From: Rhizobium rhizogenes NBRC 13257
Lineage (GTDB): Bacteria > Pseudomonadota > Alphaproteobacteria > Rhizobiales > Rhizobiaceae
Length of the DNA: 64,000 nucleotides
Reading direction: 5' to 3'
NCBI RefSeq assembly: GCF_000696095.1
Contig: NZ_BAYX01000016.1
Span: 1-64,000 of the forward strand
A program made the position numbers and the translations under genes. Within the stretch, counting starts at the first letter, position 1. Every line of letters begins with the position of its first letter. The notes beneath the pieces are model-generated. The model saw only the letters and a program-made list of their open reading frames with translations, ran no database searches and was not told the origin of the DNA. Positions 29,001 to 38,575 of the stretch are shown here, piece after piece.

Positions 29001-29564
29001 CTAGGTATGAGGCCATCTCGCGGCGAATGCTGCCCTGACAGGTGTCTGGACTTGCGGCGGCGCCATTCTGATATACTCAGCTGCAAGAGCAAAATTTTCG
29101 GAGGACAGAGCGCTTAGATACGCGATCGCCTCGTCCGTGGAAAATTCACGTCCTGTGACCTCGGCGAAGTTGGATGCAAGCGCTGTCCAAACTATCGCGT
29201 CAAACCCATTACGCCGTCCCCATTCCTCTATACCGGGAATAGCTTGGGGATGGCGCTCTTTTGCGCGCTCACTTAAATCGCCAGTCGTCAGGTCGATGAA
29301 CCCTGCGCCATTGATGTGTGTCATACCCTCACGGCTACGAAGATTCTCGCGCGCTTTGCCCAGGTCATCGGATGAACTGACGGCGTAGAATGTCGGGCAC
29401 ACGGTCCCGTTTTGCTCATCGACTACAAGCGTCAACCGTCCGTTTCCAGAAACTCTGCTGAACTCGATCTGAAGCGGCGGCCCGCCGGCGTTGAAATGCC
29501 CGATGACCTCGAGCTGCTGAGGATTCCAAATGAGCGAACCCCAACCAAGTACTGCTATTCGCAT
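29001..29564 (-). CDS. Gamma-glutamylcyclotransferase-fold protein
   Basis: A 187-residue protein starting MRIAVLGWGSLIWNP. The (Y/W)GSL motif after the first strand is the signature of the GGCT/AIG2-like fold, where it binds the gamma-glutamyl or similar substrate. A later Glu would be catalytic, but I cannot fix its position. Proteins with the GWGSLIW variant are poorly characterised. It lies 52 bases downstream of the DUF4238 gene on the same strand. Confidence 0.6.
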   Translation of the reverse strand: MRIAVLGWGSLIWNPQQLEVIGHFNAGGPPLQIEFSRVSGNGRLTLVVDEQNGTVCPTFYAVSSSDDLGKARENLRSREGMTHINGAGFIDLTTGDLSERAKERHPQAIPGIEEWGRRNGFDAIVWTALASNFAEVTGREFSTDEAIAYLSALSSENFALAAEYIRMAPPQVQTPVRAAFAARWPHT

Positions 29565-29616
29565 CTCTCACCCTCCTCACTTGAAAGCCAGTTAAATCAA
29601 AGCGCAAACGCCCGCT

Positions 29617-30567
29617 TCACGGAGCCTTCAATTTCCGAACGACATCAATGATCGGAGATGGCACTCCAAGGTCAATCTGGTTCACAGGAGCCTTGTACTT
29701 CATCGCGAGGGAGCAAAGCCCCTGATCGGTGTCACGGAAGAACAGAAGCCGCTCCTTGTGTTTAGCCTGATACTGATTTGCAAGCATTGCGCGCCGACGT
29801 TCAAGCTTGGCCTTCTTCCATGCCCCATCGCGGCGCCAGTCAAGCCGAAGTATCACGCCTGGACTTAAAGGAAACGGAATGACCGCGAAGGGATTGCCCA
29901 ACCCAAAACCATAACCCCGGGGATCCGACGGGCCGCCCCCTTTCACCCAGAAAACGGGATTGTCACTCGTGGCCAGCTGCTGGTTTTCGGAAATTTCATA
30001 GCTCCAGCTCATTTGTGACATAAGGTCCATCAAGGGCTTTGCTTGTTGGAAAGCCAGGAGCCCGACCCGCCGGTCAACGTCAACTGTGAACATTTCGTTG
30101 TCGTGCAGTATCTTATGGACGGCCCTGTCTACGGTCGAAACCTCGCCTTGTTTCTCCTTCTCCCGAAAATCGCGGTCCATTTCATGCCTGCCACCCCACA
30201 AGAACATTTGACCCATGGTTCGAGCGAACTGCCGGAGCTGCGCAGGACTTCGCGCAAACATGGTGCCGAGAAACGCCGCAAAATCGAGCTTCGCGACTGG
30301 GTCGAGGGGCCTGAAGGCAAGGAGGTCGGGATATATAGTTGCGGCTTGCGACTCAATCTTCGCGAGCGTGTCCTCGATTAAGTCGATCCGGCCCCCATCT
30401 TCGCCTGTTGGCGTGTAGATATTGGTCTCGAATGCGGTCTTTTCGGGTGTTGATTTACGAACAGTCCCGGTCACGGAGTCGTGGGTCCAAAGTTCTCCAT
30501 CGGACTGTGTAAAATGCCTCAGATAAAACCTGGGGACCACATGCTGTCGTTTCGTTCGCTCGCTCAT
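29617..30567 (-). CDS. DUF4238-domain protein
   Basis: A 316-residue protein opening with the DUF4238 signature KRQHVVPRFYLRHFT. The rest is helical with a later region around WKKAKLERRRAMLANQYQA. DUF4238 proteins are widespread, of unknown biochemical function, and common on mobile elements and in defence islands. No membrane segment or signal peptide. Probably co-transcribed with the GGCT-fold gene downstream. Confidence 0.75.
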   Translation of the reverse strand: MSERTKRQHVVPRFYLRHFTQSDGELWTHDSVTGTVRKSTPEKTAFETNIYTPTGEDGGRIDLIEDTLAKIESQAATIYPDLLAFRPLDPVAKLDFAAFLGTMFARSPAQLRQFARTMGQMFLWGGRHEMDRDFREKEKQGEVSTVDRAVHKILHDNEMFTVDVDRRVGLLAFQQAKPLMDLMSQMSWSYEISENQQLATSDNPVFWVKGGGPSDPRGYGFGLGNPFAVIPFPLSPGVILRLDWRRDGAWKKAKLERRRAMLANQYQAKHKERLLFFRDTDQGLCSLAMKYKAPVNQIDLGVPSPIIDVVRKLKAP

Positions 30568-30601
30568 ATCTTCACCGATTTTTCCGCGTGGCTCGGCATG
30601 T

Positions 30602-30695
30602 TTATACTGTGCCCCACGCCGAAAACCTCCCCCTCCCCGTCATCTCCCTTAAGCCCAGCTCCAAACAATCCGCCGCGCTGCCTGTGGCCTCACGT
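30602..30695 (-). pseudogene. 3' fragment of an RHE_PE00001/DUF1612-family gene
   Basis: The minus-strand translation contains LELGLREMTGRGRFSAWG, nearly identical to the C-terminus of the intact protein encoded at 35759-36889. Nucleotide similarity spans about 95 bases, with small indels. It is joined directly to an IS256-type transposase fragment (30696-30892), forming a scar. Confidence 0.75.
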
Positions 30696-30892
30696 CGGGG
30701 TCTCACAGTCGCGATCTCGATTCCGTTACATTGAGCAAGTCGAGTGTCGTTCTTCTCCCCATAAGCCGCTGGTCTTCGCCCCAACCTCCGACTCCATCAG
30801 CTTCTCGGCCGCAAAGCCGATCATCTCGCGCAGCAAATCCGCATCACGCTCCTCTCAACGAGCGAGCGAGGGTCCATCATGTCTTTGGTCAT
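30696..30892 (-). pseudogene. N-terminal fragment of an IS256-family transposase
   Basis: Reading the minus strand from ATG at 30892 gives MTKDMMDPRSLVER, then, after a frameshift, DADLLREMIGFAAEKLMESEVGA and a degraded continuation. This is the conserved beginning of IS256-family transposases. It carries at least one frameshift and is cut off after about 65 codons by the DUF1612 fragment. No other part of the element is visible. Confidence 0.7.
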
Positions 30893-31004
30893 CGGTGGAC
30901 TTTCCAACAGGTTGTGCTTGGACAACCCAACCCTACCGGAAAATCCCAATGCCCCCCTATCGACCTACCCCACCGTTAGGGACACGAATTCCTCGGCGGC
31001 ACTG

Positions 31005-34000
31005 CTATTGATGGGCTGTGAAAACGCGAGAGACGGTGACTTCTCGCTTGCCAACCAGAAGTTCGAAATCATCCTTTTGAGTATGAGCAGTGAGATCGCC
31101 ATCGTCATTTTCCGTTCGGGCCAGCCGGAAGCCGGCCGGATCGAGCCATTCCACTCCTCCCTCGGTGTCGACAGGAATGACCGGGTAGCGGCGTTTCCGG
31201 CCGTCGGTTCCGAGCAAGGTCGCGGCGTCCGGCAATTCGTCGAACAAATCGTCAAAACGGCCTGGGAGACTGCTCTCCCATTTCAAAAAGAGCTGCGGGT
31301 CAATCTTGTTTTCGGCGTCGACGTCATACCCTTCGGCAGAAAGCCATCCATCGAATTCCGCTCGTCTACTCGCTGCTTGCTCTCGCGTCTTTGCAAGGCC
31401 TTGAGCGAGACTAAAAGCCACAAACGGGTCGAGCGTTCCCCATCTCAGGAGTTCGCGAGCCCAAAACGCAAACCATGGTAGGCCCGTCGTTTCGCGCCAG
31501 TCCTCCAGTGTGGGGACCTCTGCGCCATCGTCAGCGCCGTTGGACCAGGTCTGGGCAACAACTGCTCCGATAGCCGTGCCAAGCCGAAACTCGAGGTTAT
31601 CAGATACGAACCGCTGCCAAGCCCGCAGTGCATCAGCATCAGGTGCAGCCGCGCCGCCAGATCTCATCCACCAAGCCAAAACACCATTCCAGTTTGCGAG
31701 CAACCTTTGATCCGTCTGCGTTTGCCTTACACGGAAGCCATATCCGCGGTCGTTTTCGATCCGCTCACCGATGTCTTTGAACACCTGAAGTCGAGCTTCA
31801 TCGTTGAAATTTCCATAATCCGTTGCTTCGGATAGAATCCTCTCGATCTCATCTGCGACAGCCGCAAAACGGCGGCCCACGTGTGGCGTAAATCCATACT
31901 GGTAGAGACGCTCGCGCTCTTCAGGCTCGGGATAGATCGTCTCTACGATCGCTCTTCCGCGCCTGATGAATGCATCTTCCATCCACTGCTCCTGGCTCGC
32001 AGCAACCTTGGTGAACGTGCGTTGCCAAAGGCTGACCAAAAAAGCTTCTGCTGCGGCACCATCAAGTTCTCGTCCATCTCCGAGCTCAAGCTCTTCAAGC
32101 GCAGTCAAAAGGAAGCCGTCCAGCTCATCGAGACTATCAGCCAGCCGGGCTGCCGGCGTCGTCGCCGCCACGCCGGCGCTTAGACTGATCGCTGCCGGTG
32201 TTATCCTATCGAGCCAATCCAGGAAGTCTGACGGGCGAACGCCGATCGATGCAGCGCGTTGCGCGATCGCGTTAAGCAGAAGTGCAAGCGGACTTTGAAC
32301 TGAACCATCTTGCCGCTCTTCTCTTACAACTTTCAACAATAGATTGTCGTAGTCTCTTTGTATCTGTCGACGCTGTCGGTCCTGCGTCGACCGAGCAGAC
32401 GCCCTCTGACTTGAATTCGCCTGCGGGACCGCCACAAGCGTCATTCCTTCAAGACCACTCGAGGCTCCGGGTCTTCCAGCGCGCCCAGCAAGGTTGCGGA
32501 ATTCAGCGACCGAGAGTGGCGTGATCTCGCGCGTATCATTGACTACATCGAAAGACTCCCTCCGCAGAGACGTCAGAAAAATGATGTCGAACGGGAGATT
32601 GACCCCCTCCGTGAGGGTCGCTGTCGCCACGGTGATAGGGCAAATCCGCTTGTCGATTAATTCGACCATGAGACGGCGAAGACGCTGGGGCATCTGCCCG
32701 TGATTTGTCGCGATACCGCGATCGAGAAGGGCCAACTCATGTGAATCTTCGCCACAATAATCTATCGTCGCGTTACGCGCTTCCTGAAAGACTTCCCCCA
32801 AGTATCCTTCAGGGACCTTGAAGGGCGGAATGCTGGACCAATCCTCAAGCTCCAAAGCTTTCCGATACCATCGCATCGTCTGTTCCGGCTCCTGCAGGAC
32901 CGAAATCAAGATGCGCCGCTCGGTTTCAAGGAGGTGTAGCGCCGTCCAAAGCACTGCCAACTCGTTGAATCGAAACACGCTTTGTTGCCACTGATTTGGT
33001 AGGTCCGGCATGACCGGCGTGCGCAACGGTAGATAGACCGGCTGGTCTCGGTCCCGCACGAACAGCCGTCGGCCATTCAGGATTTCGAGCGAGACGCGGT
33101 CGGACGCCTTTGGCGTCGTCTCTAAGACCCCAATCAGCTGGCGTGTGCTGCGATACCGCGTTCCGATCGCTGATGCGTCGTCCCGTTTTTCGATCCACTT
33201 CGCGACCGAGGGTGCTGCACCTCCGGCGACAGCTGTCAACGCAATGCGGACAATTTCGGGGGCCCGCGCCAGCAGCCTAGAAACAAAGCTCTCCAGACGA
33301 ATTGCTCGGTTCCCGTGTTCAGCGAGGTCGGCTTTGGTCCGGTCATCGTCGACGGCAACGACTTGATGAGCTTCATCGACGATCAAGAGCCGCAAGCGTG
33401 CAAGCAGAAGAGGGCCGACGTAGCGCATGAGTGCCTCGGCCTTCTCGACAGTCGCGATCAGGACAGTCGGCGTTTCAGCTTGCAGCCAATAGTCGGTAAT
33501 TCCCCAGTCCGTCCCGCCGTAAAGCCCGGTGATCGTCAAGTCTTCACCGAGTTCGCTCTTCAGTTTCGCTTCGACTTCACCTGCCAATGCGCGCGATGGA
33601 ACGAGATAAAGCGCAAGTGGTGACCTTTCTAGACCTGTAGGGAGCAGCAGTTCCTTCACCAGCGCGAGATTAGCAACAAGCGTCTTGCCGGATCCGGTCG
33701 GTGTGCAGAGAGCGAAGGAGGATTCGCTCAAAAGACGGTCAAGCCCAGCACGTTGCGACGTCCACAAAATGCCGCGCCCGCGGCTAAATTGACCGCGAGC
33801 AAATCGGGTGAGACGTCGACTTCTGCCCGGGTTGAGCGCCGATAATTCCACGATCGGTCGATGGATCGAAGCCTGCACGTAGCCGTTCGCCACTGCCCGG
33901 AGAAGCGTGATCAGAAGCGAACTGTCCGCACTGAAGGTGCGCGTTGCCATCCGTTCCAAGGCATCGAGCTTTTGTATCGCCCGATCCAATCTTTCGTTCT

Positions 34001-34622
34001 GCCCCCGTCGAAGAGTATCGGCGAAAAGACCAAGAACTCGGACCAGTTCGACCGTGAAATACCATGACACCCCACCGTCGCTCTCGGCGTCTAAGAGCCG
34101 TCGGGGTGCCGCTTGATCGGTCAAGTCAGGATGACGAGCCCAGAAGGTTGCAACTGCTTCAAGGACGCCGTCGAAGTCGGCTCTCAAAAAGGCCCCATAT
34201 AGCCGCGTACCATCGTCCAGCATCTCGACTTCGCCGATGAGACCACTTGCCATCGCTGGAAGACCGCCCAACTGATAAGCCGCCGCTGCGAACAGTTCGA
34301 TAGGTGCGGTCGTCCGGGTCCGGTCTTTGGCCCTAGAAAGCCATTCAAGCAGCTCACCGGCCCGCCTATAACACTCGATAGCGCCTGCAGAGTCCGCCCC
34401 TTCGATTTCGCGATAGATCTCCGCGACGTGTAGAAGACGGCGTGCGTCGGCGAGTTCAAGCAGCGACTCATTGGCGCCCCATTGGATCAGCGGCACCTCC
34501 CAAGCGGTCTGCAGGCATCGGACGAAGGAGCGAGCCTGCCTGGCCGACAAAACATTCTCAATGCCGATCTCGATTCGAACGGTGTTTGCGACTTCTAAAC
34601 GTTCTTGATCCCGTTCAGCCAT
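31005..34622 (-). CDS. hamB: Ski2-like superfamily 2 helicase (Hachiman HamB-like)
   Basis: About 1,205 residues. After a helical N-terminal region of 300 residues, the helicase core shows PTGSGKT (Walker A, near 310), VDEAH (motif II), TATLTEGVNLPFD (motifs Va/V) and NLAGRAGRPG (motif VI), the pattern of Ski2/Hel308-like helicases. It follows a DUF1837-like nuclease gene whose stop it touches (GTGA with an alternative GTG start at 34628), so they form a two-gene unit. That pairing is the Hachiman architecture, in which the helicase senses abnormal DNA and the HamA nuclease degrades DNA non-specifically to abort infection. AbpAB, a related helicase pair, is the main alternative. Confidence 0.75.
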   Translation of the reverse strand: MAERDQERLEVANTVRIEIGIENVLSARQARSFVRCLQTAWEVPLIQWGANESLLELADARRLLHVAEIYREIEGADSAGAIECYRRAGELLEWLSRAKDRTRTTAPIELFAAAAYQLGGLPAMASGLIGEVEMLDDGTRLYGAFLRADFDGVLEAVATFWARHPDLTDQAAPRRLLDAESDGGVSWYFTVELVRVLGLFADTLRRGQNERLDRAIQKLDALERMATRTFSADSSLLITLLRAVANGYVQASIHRPIVELSALNPGRSRRLTRFARGQFSRGRGILWTSQRAGLDRLLSESSFALCTPTGSGKTLVANLALVKELLLPTGLERSPLALYLVPSRALAGEVEAKLKSELGEDLTITGLYGGTDWGITDYWLQAETPTVLIATVEKAEALMRYVGPLLLARLRLLIVDEAHQVVAVDDDRTKADLAEHGNRAIRLESFVSRLLARAPEIVRIALTAVAGGAAPSVAKWIEKRDDASAIGTRYRSTRQLIGVLETTPKASDRVSLEILNGRRLFVRDRDQPVYLPLRTPVMPDLPNQWQQSVFRFNELAVLWTALHLLETERRILISVLQEPEQTMRWYRKALELEDWSSIPPFKVPEGYLGEVFQEARNATIDYCGEDSHELALLDRGIATNHGQMPQRLRRLMVELIDKRICPITVATATLTEGVNLPFDIIFLTSLRRESFDVVNDTREITPLSVAEFRNLAGRAGRPGASSGLEGMTLVAVPQANSSQRASARSTQDRQRRQIQRDYDNLLLKVVREERQDGSVQSPLALLLNAIAQRAASIGVRPSDFLDWLDRITPAAISLSAGVAATTPAARLADSLDELDGFLLTALEELELGDGRELDGAAAEAFLVSLWQRTFTKVAASQEQWMEDAFIRRGRAIVETIYPEPEERERLYQYGFTPHVGRRFAAVADEIERILSEATDYGNFNDEARLQVFKDIGERIENDRGYGFRVRQTQTDQRLLANWNGVLAWWMRSGGAAAPDADALRAWQRFVSDNLEFRLGTAIGAVVAQTWSNGADDGAEVPTLEDWRETTGLPWFAFWARELLRWGTLDPFVAFSLAQGLAKTREQAASRRAEFDGWLSAEGYDVDAENKIDPQLFLKWESSLPGRFDDLFDELPDAATLLGTDGRKRRYPVIPVDTEGGVEWLDPAGFRLARTENDDGDLTAHTQKDDFELLVGKREVTVSRVFTAHQ

Positions 34623-34624
34623 GA

Positions 34625-35581
34625 TCACACCGTCCAGAGGAGGTCGTAAATTTCGTCGATCAGATCTTCACCATCCTTCAGGATGACTTCGACGACCTGA
34701 AGATCGTGTCGAGAGGTATATTCTTCGGGTATGGTCTTCCATACCAGTAGCGGCTCGCCCTCGTCTCTCGTCGCCTTACCGTTTCCAACGATCATGATCA
34801 GGTTGGTGCGAGGCATTGGGACCGGGTTTCTCAACGCCAAGGCCTTGTCCATCGAGACGATCGCTGCGGCATGGCCATCTCGGTCACGCTCCTTCAGAAG
34901 TCTCTGCAGCTGGCGCACCCCATGCGGGACATCGAGATCGCGGTTGATCTCGAACCATATACCTCCAGCGCGCTTTCGCTCCCCGGTGCGCTTGTTCTTT
35001 TTCCACTTACCGAGCATCAGCGTCTGGACCTCGCTGTCGCTCAGTTCCGCTCTCCACTTTGCTTCCCCGACAATCAATCGAACGACCGCACCGTCGTCAT
35101 CGAGTTTGAGGCCAATAAAATCAGATCCGAACCGCCCGAAGACCGCACGCTCGCGTGCAGCGTCCCGAGCTAAATCAAACAGGTATTTTTCGACGTCGGC
35201 ATGGTACCGAAACAAGAAAATCGGGATCCTCCATTCGTGACCCCCGACGAATTCATAGTGCTCGGTGACCAAGCCGGCCATTACCTCGCCAAACAGCCCG
35301 CGTTTGGCTGTGTCGGGGAGACAGCCGGGATAAAGCAAGGACGCGTCGTCATCATCTTCATCGGCGTCCGGGTGAAGAGATATCCCAATTTCCCCAGCGA
35401 AATACTCGCGGGCGTCGCCGTGGGCTGACTCGAAGTAAGGCCTGAGTTGGTTGCCGAGGTCATCATCCCTCTCAGGATTTTCAACGAGGAGTAAATGCCC
35501 GTACCTGCCGTCAACCGGATCTGAGTCAAAAATTCTAAGCCACCGCCGTAGTGCACGCGATGGCGGCCTGCAGTCATGCAT
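34625..35581 (-). CDS. hamA: DUF1837-like nuclease (Hachiman HamA-like)
   Basis: About 318 residues from the ATG at 35581, which has GGGGAGG upstream (a TTG at 35608 lies before that site). A conserved block WRIPIFLFRYHADVEKYLF, then GSDFIGLKL and RLIVGEAKWR, gives a restriction-fold nuclease core with the E-x-K of the active site. This matches the DUF1837 proteins that pair with large SF2 helicases in Hachiman. In that system HamA is held inactive by HamB until activated. The gene is first in the operon and overlaps the helicase start. Confidence 0.7.
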   Translation of the reverse strand: MHDCRPPSRALRRWLRIFDSDPVDGRYGHLLLVENPERDDDLGNQLRPYFESAHGDAREYFAGEIGISLHPDADEDDDDASLLYPGCLPDTAKRGLFGEVMAGLVTEHYEFVGGHEWRIPIFLFRYHADVEKYLFDLARDAARERAVFGRFGSDFIGLKLDDDGAVVRLIVGEAKWRAELSDSEVQTLMLGKWKKNKRTGERKRAGGIWFEINRDLDVPHGVRQLQRLLKERDRDGHAAAIVSMDKALALRNPVPMPRTNLIMIVGNGKATRDEGEPLLVWKTIPEEYTSRHDLQVVEVILKDGEDLIDEIYDLLWTV

Positions 35582-35758
35582 AGGCTCGAGGCCTCCCCCC
35601 CAATACAATTTATACGATAGGCAATACTGAAATTTGCTTGTCTTTTGAAGAGCGAAGAGCGAATAAAACTTTCCGCCCGCGCGGAGGTTTTTGCATTTGA
35701 AATGCAGCTTTCCGCAAGGTTAAGCAATCTTGGTTTACCGCCTCAGGGCGCCGCCATG

Positions 35759-36889
35759 TCAGATGCCCCCCCACGCCCGAAACCTCCCCCTCCCGGTCAT
35801 CTCCCGCAACCCCAGCTCCAAAACAATCCGCCTCGCCGCCTGCGGCGTCACGTCGAGTGCGTTGGCCACCATCCCGGCCGACACCAACGGCTTTGCCATC
35901 ACCAGCTCGACCAATTCCGGCAGTTTCGAAGACGTTCGTCTTCCCGACAATTTACGCTCCATCATTTGCCGAGCCAGTGCCAGCCGGTCATGCTCTTTCA
36001 TGCCGATCTCGGCGGCCGCCAAAAATCCGTGGGCGATGGCGAGCAGCCGGGTCTCCCGATCACGATGCCGGCGCCGATCGACGGGAATAGTTTTCAGGCC
36101 GAGATTGATCGCCGGGAGATGCGCTCCGATGGTGATGCCCGCCTGGCGCAGGATCGAGGCGGAAAGCAGCCTGCCAAGCCAGGGCGCGTGCTGAAGGACG
36201 GAGAGCTCGTTCCAGGCATCGAGGGCGACGATGGCCTGCAGCACCCCCGGCAAGTGTTCAGCCTGACGCAGCACGCCGCGCCATTCGTCGAGCCTGGAAT
36301 CCTCGTCCCAGTCGAGATCATAGACCAGTGCGTCTCTGTCTGCCGCGCTGGCGCGGCCGGGCCGCGTTGCGTTCTCGATCGCCGCATCCGATCGGGCGAG
36401 CACGGCATCAATGGCGGCGTAGTCGACGCCGGTGAGATTTTCGATGTCGTCGACATCTTCCCCCTCCCCTTGCGCGTCGATCACTACCGAGTGCCGGATC
36501 GCCTTGGCGGTCCCCGCCTCGTCAGCGTCGGCCGACGTGATCTCCGATGTCTGCCGGAGTGTCCGCAAACCATCTGCGGACAATGCCCAGTCTGGTAACT
36601 GGCCAGCGATGCGCCGGCGGGTGCGCAGCACGTCACGAGCGATTGTCAACTCATGGGTCGGTGTGCGGATATCCCGTGTGGCGTCGTGCAGCACCAGGTC
36701 TTCGAGATGCACGAGTTCGCCGTCGATCCACAGCGAGGCGCAGGCATCGGCGAAGTGGGACCGCTCGATCCATCCTTGGCCGACCGGCGAGCGGGCGATG
36801 CGCTCGTCGAGACGCGCCATAGCGACGCCGGCGTCGAAAGCCGGCCGCAGCAGGGCTGTCATGCTGATTTTCGCGAGATCGTAAGCCAT
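35759..36889 (-). CDS. RHE_PE00001-family protein (DUF1612 with HTH)
   Basis: About 376 residues. The N-terminal part matches the DUF1612-type proteins common on rhizobial plasmids (AMARLDERIARSPVGQGW...DACASLWIDGELVHLEDLV). The C-terminal 60 residues form a helix-turn-helix (MVANALDVTPQAARRIVLELGL), so DNA binding is likely. It faces away from the integrase gene across a short region packed with inverted repeats, which may be its operators. A start at 36898 adds three residues. Function is not established for the family. Confidence 0.8.
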   Translation of the reverse strand: MAYDLAKISMTALLRPAFDAGVAMARLDERIARSPVGQGWIERSHFADACASLWIDGELVHLEDLVLHDATRDIRTPTHELTIARDVLRTRRRIAGQLPDWALSADGLRTLRQTSEITSADADEAGTAKAIRHSVVIDAQGEGEDVDDIENLTGVDYAAIDAVLARSDAAIENATRPGRASAADRDALVYDLDWDEDSRLDEWRGVLRQAEHLPGVLQAIVALDAWNELSVLQHAPWLGRLLSASILRQAGITIGAHLPAINLGLKTIPVDRRRHRDRETRLLAIAHGFLAAAEIGMKEHDRLALARQMMERKLSGRRTSSKLPELVELVMAKPLVSAGMVANALDVTPQAARRIVLELGLREMTGRGRFRAWGGI

Positions 36890-36915
36890 TGAAATCATGG
36901 TAAATGATTTTCTAA

Positions 36916-37002
36916 AGGAACTCTATATCAAAATTGAAGTTCCTCACTTCCTATGATGCACTAGGCCACGCCTAGCCATCGATAAGTACTGGTTATCGAT
37001 GG
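36916..37002. promoter_or_regulatory. Three consecutive inverted repeats between DUF1612 and integrase genes
   Basis: Three perfect inverted repeats lie in tandem: AGGAACT / AGTTCCT (36916-36922 and 36938-36944), CTAGGC-CAC-GCCTAG (36961-36975), and CCATCGATAA-N7-TTATCGATGG (36976-37002). They fill the divergent promoter region. They could be operators for the HTH protein or a recombination site for the integrase. Confidence 0.65.
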
Positions 37003-37087
37003 TAGATTGATTTCGCGGCGCAAATCAGCAAGAATCGTACAGATTCACGGTCCTGGCGGCCGCCGAAACCGTCCTTTTGGAGTGCCC

Positions 37088-38236
37088 GTGGCCAAAACCA
37101 GGAAAATCCAAACTCCCGTCGAGCGCCGTGCCGAAGAGCTCGACACGATTGCCGCCGTGTTGCCGATCGAGCGCCGCGACGAACTTGCCGAGCTGCTCAC
37201 CGACCAGGACGTCGAGACGCTGCGCCATCTCGTCAACCAGGGCATGGGCGACAACACCCTGCGCGCCCTGACCTCGGATCTCGCCTATCTCGAAGCCTGG
37301 GGGATGGCGGCGACCGGACAATCCCTGCCGTGGCCGGCGCCCGAAGCGCTGCTGCTGAAATTTGTCGCCCATCACCTGTGGGATCCAAAACGCCGCGAAA
37401 CCGATTCCGATCACGGCATGCCGGCCAACATTGATGAAAACCTTCGACGCCAGGGATTTCTCAAAACCGTCGGCCCGCATGCGCCAGGAACCGTGCGCCG
37501 GCGGCTGGCGAACTGGTCGACCCTGAGCAAATGGCGCGGTTTTGACGGCGGCTTCGCCTCCCCTGCCCTCAAGTCGGCCATTCGCCTCGCGGTGCGCGCC
37601 GTCCCCCGGACGCGACGCCGGAAGAGCGCCAAGGCGGTCACCGGCGATATCTTGGCAAAGCTGCTGGCGACTTGCGCCACCGACAATCTGCGCGATCTGC
37701 GCGACCGGGCGATCCTGATGGTGGCGTTTGCCTCCGGCGGCCGACGGCGCAGTGAGATTGCTGGACTGCGGGTTGAGCAGCTGAGTACCGAGCCGCCGAT
37801 TCCCGTCGAAGACGGCCCTCCCCTCCCCTCTGTCGCCATCCATCTCGGCCGCACCAAGACCAGCAGTGGCGAGGAGGAGGAGATCGTCTATCTCACCGGC
37901 CGGCCGGTCGAGGCGCTGAATGCCTGGATGGTGGCCGCCAAGATCGAGGGCGGGAGCGTGTTTCGGGGGATCGGGCGCTGGGGGACTCTTTCGCGGCGGG
38001 CGCTCGATCCGCAGTCGATTAATGCGATCCTGAAGCAGCGGGCGGAGATGGCGGGATTAGATAGTGGGGAGTTTTCCGCGCATGGGTTGCGGTCCGGCTA
38101 CTTGACCGAAGCTGCCAACCGCGGCATCCCCCTCCCCGAGGCCATGGAGCAGTCTCGCCACCGTTCGGTTCAGCAAGCCTCAAGCTACTATAACAGCGCG
38201 ACCCGACGCAGTGGGCGGGCGGCGCGCCTCCTCTAA
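37088..38236 (+). CDS. Tyrosine recombinase / integrase
   Basis: About 382 residues from the GTG at 37088 (GGAG five bases upstream); the frame is open to a TTG at 37007. The N-terminal SAM-like DNA-binding domain is followed by a catalytic domain with GGRRRSEIAGL (first Arg), HGLRSGYLTEAA (HxxR), SRHRS (His) and the nucleophile Tyr in ASSYYN near the C-terminus. All active-site residues are present. Enzymes of this type integrate or resolve plasmids and genomic islands. The neighbouring inverted repeats are a possible target. Confidence 0.85.
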   Translation: MAKTRKIQTPVERRAEELDTIAAVLPIERRDELAELLTDQDVETLRHLVNQGMGDNTLRALTSDLAYLEAWGMAATGQSLPWPAPEALLLKFVAHHLWDPKRRETDSDHGMPANIDENLRRQGFLKTVGPHAPGTVRRRLANWSTLSKWRGFDGGFASPALKSAIRLAVRAVPRTRRRKSAKAVTGDILAKLLATCATDNLRDLRDRAILMVAFASGGRRRSEIAGLRVEQLSTEPPIPVEDGPPLPSVAIHLGRTKTSSGEEEEIVYLTGRPVEALNAWMVAAKIEGGSVFRGIGRWGTLSRRALDPQSINAILKQRAEMAGLDSGEFSAHGLRSGYLTEAANRGIPLPEAMEQSRHRSVQQASSYYNSATRRSGRAARLL

Positions 38237-38575
38237 AGGGCGTTTGGTAGGCTCCGTCCAAGCGAGTTCGCTGGCGATTTTCCACGGAAAAGATCTTGTT
38301 GCGTTGAGGTGAAGGCCGGAAACTCGCAGCTTCGGCGCAATGGTGCGTGGGATGATACAACCATTCTCGCTCTCCAGCATCGAACCATGATGTTCCTGAC
38401 TTCAAAGGCCCTCATCACTCAGGGTTCTTGTCAGATTTGCGCTGGTTGAACGGGCGAGCGAACGAAATCCGTCGCAAAACTCGAAAATTCTTTTCTGCAG
38501 CGTGTGGGTGGAAGACGAGGAGCCTTGCCTTAGTCGTCTAAGGCGAAGCCTTAATGGACGCATACCGCCCTTGCT
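38237..38575 (+). other. Intergenic stretch without a supported gene
   Basis: About 340 bases after the integrase. Several short minus-strand frames are open but share no recognisable content or ribosome-binding site. Confidence 0.35.

Noticed and set aside
35645..36598. A 317-codon plus-strand frame over the DUF1612 gene
   Set aside because: It lies opposite an intact family member and contains low-complexity Pro/Arg-rich sequence typical of shadow frames.
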